DNA from: Gnetum montanum | Lineage: Eukaryota > Streptophyta > Gnetopsida > Gnetales > Gnetaceae | Assembly: GCA_015680685.1 (NCBI GenBank) | Contig: MNCI01000106.1 | Span: 65,964-129,963 of the forward strand | Length of the DNA: 64,000 nt | Reading direction: 5' to 3' | In this document: piece by piece, positions 37,455-48,004 of the stretch | Position numbering within the stretch: the stretch's first letter is position 1 | Layout of the letters: every line of letters starts with the position of its first letter | Translations under genes and position numbers: made by a program | Notes under the pieces: generated by a model | Databases searched by the model: none | Seen by the model: only the letters and a program-made list of their open reading frames with translations | What the model was told of the DNA's origin: nothing

Positions 37455-37860
37455 TTGGAATGGCCCTAGACTAGCAATCCATAGCCCATAATGGCCTTAA
37501 ACTATCATTGTGGCCTAGAATGACCTTAAACTATCACCTTCAATCCCCTCACAGCGGCCTGGAATGGCCTTAAACTATCACATGGCTTGGATGGAATTAA
37601 ACTATCACATGGCTTAGAATGGCCTTAAACTATTACTATTAATCCTATTGATGTAGCTTGAAATGGGCTTAAACTATTGCAATGGCCTGAAGTGGCCTTA
37701 AACTACCACCTTGGCTTGCTACGACCTTAAAACTAGCAACTCATGGTCCAAGATGACAAAAAAACTAGCATTGGCCCTCCCACTATGGCCTTAAATTGGC
37801 ATAGGGCCTGTCAAGGCTTTAAACTAAAAACATAATTGCTATGGCTTGCAATGGCCTAGT
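37455..37860. repeat. Minisatellite GGCCTRGAATGGCCTTAAACTATCAC
   Basis: About twelve irregular units of 25-45 bases. The sequence is the reverse complement of the AGTTTAAGGCC minisatellite at 13463 and 16076, consistent with the opposite orientation of the Tat-like debris there. Confidence 0.8.
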
Positions 37861-40800
37861 AACGCTTTCGTTGCATAATCCTAGGTTAGTGCATTAATTG
37901 ATCATGTTAAATTATAAGCATAGCAAATGACCATATAGGGATAAAAGTTTACACATTACACATAGCAAATAATCATCCATATAAAATGTAATATGCATAG
38001 TAATACATTGCATGAATAACATCATATAGAAAAAATTTACTAAGAAAGCCTAAAGGGGTACATTTGGTCATGCTCAACCAATGGCGCTAAGTGGGGATGA
38101 AAGTTCTTCTTCCTCCATGGCATCGCTAGGGCCTGTAGCATCGCTTGGTACCTACCAAGATAACCATAGCAAATATGCATAATTAGTAAGCAAACATGCA
38201 CTATACAAGCTAGCTCAAAACATAAAAAGCATAAAAAATTAACTAACTTAAGAGGGTCTTGCATCGGTGAGTTCTGGAGGTAACTTTCCAAGGTTGGCCT
38301 CCAAGCACTGGAGTATCTCAGCTTTGGAAAGTCACATCTAGTCCTCCTAGCCAAAGTCAATACTCGTAAGGGTCTTGCCTTTGTCCATGGTGGTCCATAT
38401 AGCTGGCTCCATAGAAAATGTAGTAGAAGAGGCCTCTCTGAAAGGGGTGATGATCTCCCTCATGGGAGAGTCACTCATGATTGTACACTACACAAATAAG
38501 TCATATGCCTACTTCCCACCAGTCACCCCAAGAAACATCTCAAGGTGGTGGTGTTTGGTAGACTCCTCCTTGTATCATTGCAGGTACACGTTGCACTCTC
38601 ACTTGTACTAATGCTTGTGATTCTTTTGCATTTTTCCTCATTGATAAACCTTGTTGCTATAATTCTTCTTATCCTAGTTATTTTTGGTAAGTAAATCAAT
38701 TTGGAGTTGCTGCTCTACCAGCTCTTGTGTGGCCTTATTCTTACCTCTAAGAACAATCCAATATCTAGCATACTTAATCTCAGAGGTACACCAGGTGCCA
38801 TTTCCTTACGATCTAGCCGCCATGAAGTCGTATCTAGATTGAAGATCCTTGATCTTCTCATATTGGCTAGTCATCCTTTCCTATAGTTCATGCATGGGTT
38901 TTCACAGGTGCTCATTTGAGTGCCTGCAGACCCTCAATGCCTTCACATAGGAAAGTGTGCACTTGTTCGATGTCTCATACATGTAATGAGTTACTTGATC
39001 AACTTCGAGAGGAAGGTTAGGTAGGGTGTCCACCTTGGCCACTTTGCTTGGATCCTACTATAGCTTAGGACCTATAGGCATACAACAAAAAATCAATCTT
39101 AGAAAAGAACTAAGCATTTAAGAAATAAATAAGATAACATAAAGTGGAATGACATTGCACACATACTAAGCTTAATGTTCACTTATTGTAAGTAGTCCAC
39201 CATATCCTTAACAACACCTTCCATGAAGGAAAATTTATCTAGCATCTCTACCCATGGCTTGATGCAGTAGGTAGATGTAGGACCAGTAGTGGGAATATTT
39301 GATGTTATAACATAATGATCTAATTAGCATATGATCTAACAACTAAACATACCAGAGCAAGCAAGGGAAGATAGATGGCAATACAAGTGGATTACCTAAC
39401 AAGCCCTCAAGCATGAGTGCAGTGGGCTCACCTAGTTGCATACCATCAAACAAAGTGTCAAAATCACCTGCATCATGGTGGAGCAACCCCTCTTCCTCTA
39501 ACTACTAGAGGGCCTCTACTACCTTGTGAAGCTAATTTCCATGAGCTACCTCCTCCTTAGCGTGAGGAGGTGCTTCCTTCGTTATCGCCTCAGCCATTAC
39601 TCTTGCAACCCTCTCTTCTTTCTCTGCGATTAACACATATACACATATAGCACATCAATACGCATAGCAATTCATTATCTAATTAATAGTATAGCACAAA
39701 ATAAAAACATAAAAATAAAAATATATACATGAATGCAACTAAGGCATCTAAGAAGCTACACATACTAACCTACAACATCTGCATGACAGCTTTGAAGCTT
39801 GATGTGGATCCTCTTGCTACATGGTTTCCTAATCTTAGGGGTAGCTTCCTCTTGAGGACATGGCCTTTTGATCTTGGCCTTAGATGGCCCCACCATTTTT
39901 GCTATGTAGCAATCCACCTTTCTCATGTCCTTAATGCTAGCTAGAGGACCCTCGCCTATGCTATCGTAAGAATAATGCGAGTGTCCCATGGGATCCTTGG
40001 TCATTACTAATAGTGACTCATTGATCCCCTTTGGGGGATCTTGCATGCATGTGGTGTAGAAAATATGCTTGATTGATGGCCTGGACAACTGCTCATGATC
40101 TTGCACCACCCATCGCCCATCATCTCGCACAACCAAAACCTTCACGAACCTTCATAGGTATCTTGTGAAGAACACGAAATGGACATGGGACCTCACATGG
40201 AGGTTGAATCGAAGCCTAGAAATCTCCACATGCATGTTAGTGGATATGTACATGGGCCAGTTGAACCTCCTACTCTCTAGTATTACCTCCTTCATCACTC
40301 ATGCATGTTCCACCCCTAGGTTCTTTCCTTGGGATAGCAACTTTGAAAAGGCACGAGTGCAAAATAAAGGATAGTGCTCTCGCACCTTAGGCACTAACAC
40401 ATATTTAATTGATATGCCTTTGTGAGATCGAGTGGCCCCTAACTAGTCCTTGATCTCTCCTATATGGTCCACCTTCCTACTAGCCTTATCAACAATCATC
40501 GGGCCATCAGCAAGGATGCGTTGCTGAGGTTTAGTGCTACCATCACGCTGTGCACCCAGGTGGCAAATTGCTTGACGTTGCTACTAAAGTAGTCAATGAT
40601 AGTGACCATTTTGACCACTAGGATTCTCAGGCTAAGGGCTAATAATAGGTCCATTAACCCAACATGAATGAGCCAAGATATTAGTGCATCTGGTGCTTTG
40701 AAGCACAGTTAGTATTGTGCACCCTCTACATTGCCATATTTCATGATGAGGGTGGCCTCTGTTCAACTTTTGGTGATTACCATCACCTTGATTGAGACAA

Positions 40801-41630
40801 CTGCTACTACAACATAAAGCAAAACAACGTTAGCATCATGAAAATGAGGCAAATTGAAAGGCATACATGAGCAACCACATGAGCCAAAACATAGATACGT
40901 ACGTGGCACAAATGGGGTGTGAGACAGGGGTGGTGTTGCAAACATCTCCTCGATGTTAATTTCACAAGCAACCCACTCCTCATCTAAGCAACCATGGATC
41001 CTACATTGCTCGTATGCCTTCAAGAATCAAGAGATGTAGGTCTCTAGATTGTGCCCCACCTACTCAATCATGATCACCTACCTTGGATAGTTGCCAAGAA
41101 CTCCTAGGACCTCTACCAAAACCCCCTACCTCATCAATGTTTGTAGTGGGCTCATCTGAGATGAACTTTAGGATGCTTCGATTTGTCCCAGGTATTAGCG
41201 TCTTGGTGATAGCACTAGCAACCTCAACCACCAAGTGTGACCACATGATCACATTGAATTACTACAATAGGTATTCTAAGAACTCCCAAGATCTTGGTTG
41301 AAACTACACTGCCTGATGGTCCACTCACATATCTGGCACAAGTGTGTTAGGGACAAGTTTGCTCATGTAACATAGGATGCTCACAAGCTCAACCACTATC
41401 AGAACGAGCTTCAGCAACAACTTACAATTAACAAGCAACACGCAAAGCATTAGTATACATGCATAGAGGCAAAATTTTGTACACATTATAAATTATTAGC
41501 ATAAATGAGTAGAAATGCAATTTGGCAATACATCCTAGGGCCCCACAACTATAGGACATCGCTTAACTCGCTCAATGCAGCTGGCACTCATTAGGATATA
41601 GCATGTTTTTATAAGCTTGGCACCACATTT

Positions 41631-43700
41631 GGCAAGTTTATCACCATGCATAGTTAACAAAATTTTGGTAGAATTTTTCTAACTCTAAACTTCCTCAGTA
41701 GAGAGCATAGTTTGAAAATGGAAAAATTTTAACTAACTCTAGACTATCCTAGTGGAGAGCATAGTCTCAAAAAAGATAGACATTTTTGCAGATAAATTTT
41801 GGATAAACACTTGGCAACATAGGAATTTTAGCAAACACTTAGTGGACTATGCTCTCAATGCATAGAGAGCATAGTCCCATGGCCATGGAGAGCATAGTCT
41901 CCCCATGGTGCCATACCCATTATGCCCAACTGAGCCCCACCTTTCCTCTATGATTGTGGTAGGCTACGCCCATGTCGTTGTTGAAGAATACAAAAAAAAT
42001 ATAGATGTGGAAACCTTGCTATCGATCATAGCCGTAGCTCTTGTGGCTGCGTCATGGGACGCACTCACAACCATAGCTCCCATGGTCATGCCACAATNTC
42101 CAAAATTTATCTGCAAAAATGTCTATCTTTTTTGAGACTATGCTCTCCACTAGGATAGTCTAGANCTCTTGTGGCTGCATCATGGGACGCACTCACAACC
42201 ATAGCTCCCATGGTCATGCCACAATATGTAATGCATGGGGCCTTGAGCCTTGTGTCCAAAAAAAGCAACCACACAAGCCCCAATGCAACGGTAGTTATGG
42301 CCCCTACGGCCACGCCAAGAAGTGGTCCTAAGCTATAAAGAAAATAAAAACATTGACAAAAAAGAAAAATGCAAGGAAAAAACCTTGTCTCACTTCTTGC
42401 CCTTGTAGCAGGTCATCCTTGGTCACTATAGGAACATTGACATCCTCTTTAGCCACATTGCACAAAGCCTAATGGTGATTACGGCCCTTGTGGCCACATC
42501 ACTACATGTAATGCCCTACAACCCCAAACCCCTATGCTACCCAAAAGACAAAAGAGATAGGGGTGAGAATGAATGGTGCATAGTGGCAACTATGGCTCCC
42601 TGCAGCTACATTGTAGCACATAGTGGTGGCCATGGCCCTTGCAACTACATTGCAAGGTACGATGTGCAAGCCCTGACCCTACACAGAGGCCTAACCCCAC
42701 AAAAAATACATATAATACATAGGGGCCTAGCCACAATTGGCAAGTTTAGCACCATGCATATTTAACAAAATTTTGGTAGAATTTTTCTAACTCTAAACTA
42801 CCTCAATAGAGAGCATAGTCTGAAAACGGGAAAATTTTAACTAACTCTAGACTATCCTAGTGGAGAGCATAGTCTCAAAAAAGATAGACATTTTTGCATA
42901 TAAATTTTGAGTAAACACTTGGCAAGATAGGAATTTTAGCAAACACATAGCGGACTATGCTCTCAACACGTAGAGAGCATAGTCCCATGGCCATGGAGAG
43001 CATAGTCTCCCCACAGTGCCGTACCCATCACGCCCGATCGAGCCCCACCTTTCCTCTGTCATTGTGGTAGGCTACACCCATGTCATTGTTGAAGAATATA
43101 AAAAATATAGATATGAAAACCTTGCTATCGATCACAGTCATAGCTCCTATGGCTACGTCATGGGATGCACTCACAGCCACAGCTCCCACGGTCATGCTGC
43201 AGTGTGTAATGCATGGGGCCCTAAGCCTTATGCCCAAAAAAAGAAACCACACAAGCCCAAAAGAAATGGTAGTTGTGGCCCCTATGGCCACACCAAGAAG
43301 TAACCCTAAGCTATAAAAAAAGTAAAAACATTGAAAAAAAAAGAAAAATTCAAGGACAAAACCCTACCTTGCTTCAAGCCCTTGTAGCAGGTCATCCCTG
43401 GTTGCTGTAGGAACACTGACATCCTCTTTAGCCACGTTGCATAAATCCTAATGGTGACTGCAGCTCCTATAGTCACACCACTGCATGTAATGCCCTACAA
43501 CACTAAACCCCTACACTACCCAAAAGACAAAAGAGATAGGGGTGAGAATGAATGGTGCATAGTGGCAACTACGACTCCCTGTAGCTACATTGTAGTGTGC
43601 AGTCATGGCCATGGCCCTTGCAACTACACTACAAGGTACAATGTGCAAGCCCTAAGCCTACATAGAGGCCTAACCCAACAAAAAATACATATAGTAGAAA
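41631..43700. repeat. Direct tandem duplication of about 1 kb
   Basis: 41631-42738 and 42739-43700 run in parallel from GGCAAGTTTA(T/G)CACCATGCATA to ACAAAAAATACATATA. Both carry GAGAGCATAGTC / GACTATGCTCTC words in opposed pairs. The left copy is longer mainly because it contains the scaffold artefact at 42098-42224. The duplication lies in what would be a large intron of the antisense gene. Confidence 0.87.
42098..42224. other. Probable assembly artefact (inverted fill between two Ns)
   Basis: Between the N near 42098 and the N near 42165 is a 66-base segment that is the reverse complement of the sequence near 41735-41800. The 60 bases after the second N repeat those before the first (CTCTTGTGGCTGC...CCACAAT). 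This is typical of a misjoined small contig. Confidence 0.85.
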
Positions 43701-44751
43701 AATTGTAGTAGAACCCTATGCCCATCATTGCCCTCCTTATCCTTTCTAGTACCTCTGAAACCTCAGCAGCAATCAAAGTTGTGCTACATGGAGCATGATT
43801 GTGGTCATGAATCTTGTAGTTGTACTAAAGAGTGTGATGCATGAGGCCTTGAACTCCATAGCCCCCTAATCCTATAAAATACAAAATGCATGCAACCTCA
43901 AAACCCTATGTGTGCCTTAGTTTGCATGCAGTCATGCTGCAGAGCATGGTACAAAAAATAAAACCTCCTTTCCATCATAGAAACCCTCCCTACCACCATG
44001 CCCTCCATACTACCACATCACACCAACAAACGATGTGTAGTAGAGACAACCATTGATGTAGTAGGGCACTACAATAGGGTGTCCAAAGCTATGTGCCAAG
44101 CAAACCTCATAATAATGCAAAATGAGTAGGAAAATTGAGCAAAAGGGGGAAAGTGTAGTTGGTGTACTTGGTTGATGCTAATAGTATCCTCTCCTCCATG
44201 CGTGCCTGCGGTAGGTGGCCTAGTGCTCTCTTTCCCTTGACGATGTTTACTAGCCCTAGGTGAAGGTGTCAACTCTGGCGCATCATCTTTTCCCTAGCTA
44301 TGCTCTCCACTGGTAGTGATGGCAGAAGCAATAGCAGAACTACACTTTCAATGTTGTTGTGAAATGGTAAAAATGACAAGTTACCATAGTAAAACCACCC
44401 CTATATACCCTCCTAGGGTCATTTAATGATCCACCAACCTGGGACTAAGCTCACCATTGAACACCTAGTGGAGAGTGCAGTAAGCCATACTTAGCCTGAA
44501 ATCCTAATTTTTTACTACCCTGCAAATGCCCAAGTCAATTACACTCCTTGACCATGACCAGCCCTCCTTGTAATGGCATGTTTGACACATCCACGGCCTG
44601 CCAAAGCCTCAAAATATGCACAAAAATGTTTACCTTCCATAGAAACTTGCATGCATACTTAGGCAAATTTCATTAGATTGCTTTTTCTCATTCATGCATA
44701 TTAACTTTGTTAAGCAAGTGCCACTTGACATTTTTGTAGTTTATTTTGTAG

Positions 44752-45870
44752 GAACATGACATGCCTATGAAAGAGCATATCTTTTCACCTTTGGTCCTCA
44801 TGGGGCCTCATGGCAATATTAAGTGATGCATTAACCCTCATTGCCTAGACCCTGAGCTAACAACCTTCAATGAGTACATAACATTCATAGAAGCACCACT
44901 AGACTAGCCCAACCATCTAGTTAAGGCACTTGATCTAGAGGTAGGGGACATCACAAAGGATCTGCTTGTTGAGATCCTTGTGGCTACACCTAATGGTGAG
45001 GTGAGAACATTGAAATTAAGCTCACTGCTAGAACCCTAGTATGCTCTATAAATCGCTAAAGTGCTTAGCAATAACATAAAAGTGTTTGCATGGTCATATG
45101 AGGACATGCTGGGCCTAGATCCCTAGCTAGTCCAACATAACATCATCCTCGATGCTTGCATCAAACTGATTAAGCAAAAAGTGTGTAAGGTTAGACTTGA
45201 GGTGGAGTTGGTAGTCCATGATGAGATCACCAAGCTTTACAAAGCTATTTTCATCTAGGATGTTGACTATGTAGGTTGGGTTTCCAACATTGTAGTTGTG
45301 CTTAAGAAAAATAGAAGTATACACATTTGCATAAACTTTCAGGACTTAAACAAGGAAACTATTAAGGATGACTTCCCGTTTCCCAACATCGATCAATTGA
45401 TCCATGCCACAACTGAACATGCCTTGTTGTCCTTCATGGATGGGTTCTCAGGCTACAACTAGATTAGGATAAACCTTGAGCATTAGCTCAGTACAACCTT
45501 CATGACTTCATGGGGTATGTTTTGCTACACAATGATGCCTTTTGGACTAAAGAACACAGGAGTAACATATCAACATGCAATGACATACACCTTTAGTGAC
45601 CACATGCTTAGTTTGCTCAATGACTATGTAGATGATATTGTAGTTAAGTCCAACATGGTCCAAAACCATGCAAATGACTTAGAATTAGTTCTTAAATGTT
45701 ACCTAAAACATGAGCTTTGGCTAAAACCTAAGAAGTGTGTTTTTGACATCAAAATGGAAAGGACACTTGGTTTTGTGGTATCTAAAGCAGGTATACATGT
45801 AGATCCCAACAAGGTTAAGGCCATAAGCAACTTAGCGTCACTGGCTAACCTTAAGGAGCTATGAGGATTG
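44752..45870 (+). pseudogene. E3 reverse transcriptase (Tat type), broken
   Basis: From 44752 the frame reads EHDMPMKEHIFSPLVLMGPHG, then VFAWSYEDMLGLDP (about 45085), KLYKAIFI, VVLKKNRSIHICINFQDLNK (about 45310) and FPFPNID. MDGFSGYN (about 45440), SWGMFCYTMMPFGLKNTG and the intact catalytic box DYVDDIVVKS (about 45625) follow, then GFVVSKAGIHVDPNK. The VFAWSY.DM.GLDP block is diagnostic of the Tat lineage. Stops lie mostly where relatives have Gln (for example in GYNQI). Confidence 0.92.
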
Positions 45871-46345
45871 CAGGGCAGGCTATAATTCATTCACAAGTTT
45901 ATTGCCCATTTGATTGATAAGTTATAACCAATGCATCATTTGCTCAAAAAAGGAGCCCACTTTGAGTGGACAGCTCAGTGTCAATAAGTGTTTGATAACA
46001 TTAAGAAAGAGCTAGCATAATTGCCTATGGTTCACCCTCTACAAGGCGATAAGCCTTTTTACATTTATCTTGCCACTTTCGATACATCCATTGCTTCTCT
46101 GCTTTACTAAAAGCAAGATGACAATGCAGAGGTCCTGGTCTACTACCTAAGCCATGTATTAGTAGCTTATGAAATGAGATATAATGACGTGGAAAGTATT
46201 ACCTTGCCTTAGTCTCCTCACTAAAGAAGTGGAGGCATTACCTCTTCCCCAACTATGTGAATATCATTTGCAAGAACAACATACTCCAAGCTATAATAAT
46301 GAATATCTATGAAAGTAGTTGCATTGTATGGTAGAAAGAAATAAT
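45871..46345 (+). pseudogene. E3 RT-associated RNase H, broken
   Basis: The connection (HHLLKKGAHFEWTAQC) is followed by LPMVHPLQGDKPFYIYLATFDTSIASLL and VYYLSHVLVAYEMRY, the ordinary Ty3/gypsy RNase H with several residues diverged. As in other Tat elements, this domain looks degenerate compared with the downstream archaeal-type RNase H. Confidence 0.8.
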
Positions 46346-46569
46346 AGCAAAGTTTGACCTACATTTTGTCATGCAAGATTCAATGAAAGGTCAAGCTATA
46401 GTCACACAACTTACAACTTTACCAGTTGATGATCAAACCACCATAGATCCAGAATTCCTAGATGAACATGTTAGTAGTATTAGCCAAGTGCTCGATAACT
46501 ATGAGGCACTCTTGCATTTCAATGGACCTTCAACCTCTCGAGGGGATAGCACTGCTGATATTATCATGT

Positions 46570-46915
46570 TTCCCTCTAGAGAGATCTAACCCTTCGCATA
46601 TTGTCTCACATTTCCTTGCACCAACAATGTGGCGAAGTATGAAGGTCTCCTCCAAGGCATCTTTGCAGCACGTGACCTAGAAATCTAACGCATAGTGATT
46701 CGAGGTGATTCATATCTAGTGGTCAATTAAGTAATAGAGGTTTATGCCTATAAGGCACAACATTTACAACCTTATTGTGACCTAGCAAAAGACCCACTTC
46801 AACACTTTGTAGTTGCTGATGTCCAACAAGTTCCTAGGAGCAAAAATTCTACTGCTGATGTACTTGCAACATTAGCCCTTAGCATAGCACCTAGCATGTT
46901 CAACACATTGTCCAC
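46570..46915 (+). pseudogene. E3 archaeal-type RNase H (aRNH), broken
   Basis: FPCTNNVAKYEGLLQGI (Glu of the usual AEYE replaced by Lys), RIVIRGDSYLVVN and KNSTADVLATLAL form the second RNase H typical of Tat elements. It is followed by a short linker, then at 47048 directly by LTR sequence; no integrase motif is present. Confidence 0.85.
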
Positions 46916-47047
46916 CTTGGTGGAAAATTACATTGCACCTATCATGAAAACCATCAAAGATGCATCCATAGCCATAGTTAGCACCACCCATGCAAGAGAG
47001 TGGTACAACAATATCAAGGTGTACCTTCTTCAAGGTGAGCCTCTACA

Positions 47048-48004
47048 ACGCTCAATCCCACATGAGAGTGTGGAGAGTGTAGTCTCCAAGTTTCATTTTT
47101 CTAGGTACCTTGTAGTCCTCTTAGCACATATATATGCAGTTGGTAGCATAGTCATAGTCTCATAGTCTCGTAGAGTCTAGTAGAGTATAGTGAAGCACAA
47201 CACTACCAGCCTAGTGGAGAGCTTAGTTGGGTGAGAGCTTAGTCCCAATTATCCCTTCCACCATGTGGCAGCCATCCTGCATCTTCTACTAACCCTAGGC
47301 CCATAAATACCTATGCCCTCAAAGTTTTAAGGGTTGGAAAATTAGAAAATCAAAGACTTGGAAAACCTAAGGAGTGTTTGGTAAGGAACCAAAGGCATAT
47401 TAGCAAAGTTCCAGAGCACCACAAATCATTGTAGTCCACCAGAACACTGTAGCCAATGGTACACTATGACAGTTGACCTGGTAGATGTAGAAACCTTGAC
47501 GAAATGCCAATCTTTGTGACCAAACATCCCTGAGACTTTGACTACACTATCCGCTATGCATATTGTACATCATGTACCTTCTAATTCCTTTTGGTGTCAA
47601 CTATGCTCAACCCCATTTGGGGTGGTATTCTGCTTTTCTCTTTTTCTTTATTTGCATTTTTCACATTTTACTTGCATTTTTCATTGTTTTACTACATAGC
47701 TACACCTAAAAATACACTCAAGTAGTGGTCTATATGTGTTGACACCATCCACTTCACTAAAACTCTTGACTATGCTCAACCCCATTAACATCGTTGACAT
47801 TGCTTGAGCACTTAGCATTGTTTTGCATCAGCATTGCAACTAACCATGCTACATCCTTGTTGCATCTAGTAAGTCCTTATTCGATTAGCTAGAGCATTTA
47901 GGGCACCCTGTCTCTACCTCCAGTAGGCCCTCATGCAGACTCAGGATTAGGCTATGTGCCTATGGACCTCCGTGTTCCAGCTGTTGATGTTTTTGGTCGC
48001 TACA
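47048..48004 (+). repeat. E3 3' LTR, 5'-truncated
   Basis: It matches the last 937 bases of the 5' LTR from GCTCGACCCCATGTGAGAG onward and ends GGTCGCTACA before TSD CTGAC. The first about 627 bases, including most of the U3 motif array, are absent, as are the integrase and anything after it. One deletion would explain both losses. Confidence 0.88.

Larger units (their letters stand above)
38050..44350 (-). pseudogene. Antisense intron-containing gene inside E3, function unknown
   Basis: Four short introns on the minus strand have GT-AG ends and join exons in frame: 40902-40801, 39769-39624, 39176-39072 and 38247-38152. Their lengths are 102, 146, 105 and 96 bases. Exons carry WEFLEYLL and SILKFISDEPTTN (about 41300-41130), DALISWLIHVGLMDLL (about 40680), ESLLVMTKDPMGHSHYSYDS (about 40020), an EKEERVARVMAEAITKE stretch (about 39620) and a long, probably coiled-coil C-terminal part (39070-38250). 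An acidic end (AMEEEELSSPL) precedes the stop at 38050-38052. A likely N-terminal exon (TPSPRASKHRQGKE) lies near 44240. Stops and frameshifts (about 41060 and 40540) disable it. It could be a Tat-type extra antisense ORF or a captured host gene. Confidence 0.7.
37161..44751 (+). other. 7.6-kb block separating E3 protease from RT
   Basis: In Tat elements RT normally follows protease directly, or after a short intron in Ogre. Here the gap holds a GGCCTTAAACTATCAC minisatellite, an antisense spliced gene and a 1-kb tandem duplication. The right edge looks like a 3' splice site (TTTATTTTGTAG before GAACATGAC) that opens directly into the RT frame. Candidate 5' splice sites are near 37107 (CAA/GTTAGG) and 37136 (AAG/GTATCT). 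Whether this is an intron, an insertion or a rearrangement is unresolved. Confidence 0.5.
31349..48004 (+). mobile_element. E3: Tat-like LTR retrotransposon nested in E2
   Basis: A TGAAACACC...CGCTACA element is flanked by the perfect TSD CTGAC. Contents in order: 5' LTR, PBS-like site, gag, protease, a 7.6-kb block with an antisense gene, RT, RNase H, archaeal-type RNase H, and a 3' LTR lacking its first part. Integrase is missing. The GRP.LAQ protease tail and KNSTADVLATLAL RNase H blocks place it in the Tat lineage. All sense genes are broken. Confidence 0.9.

Noticed and set aside
41050-41440. Resemblance of the antisense exon with WEFLEYLL...IMWSH to the NLI/FCP1-type phosphatase layout
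   Set aside because: The catalytic DxDxT-like motif is not readable, and the downstream sequence does not follow the family. Too weak to assign without a profile search.
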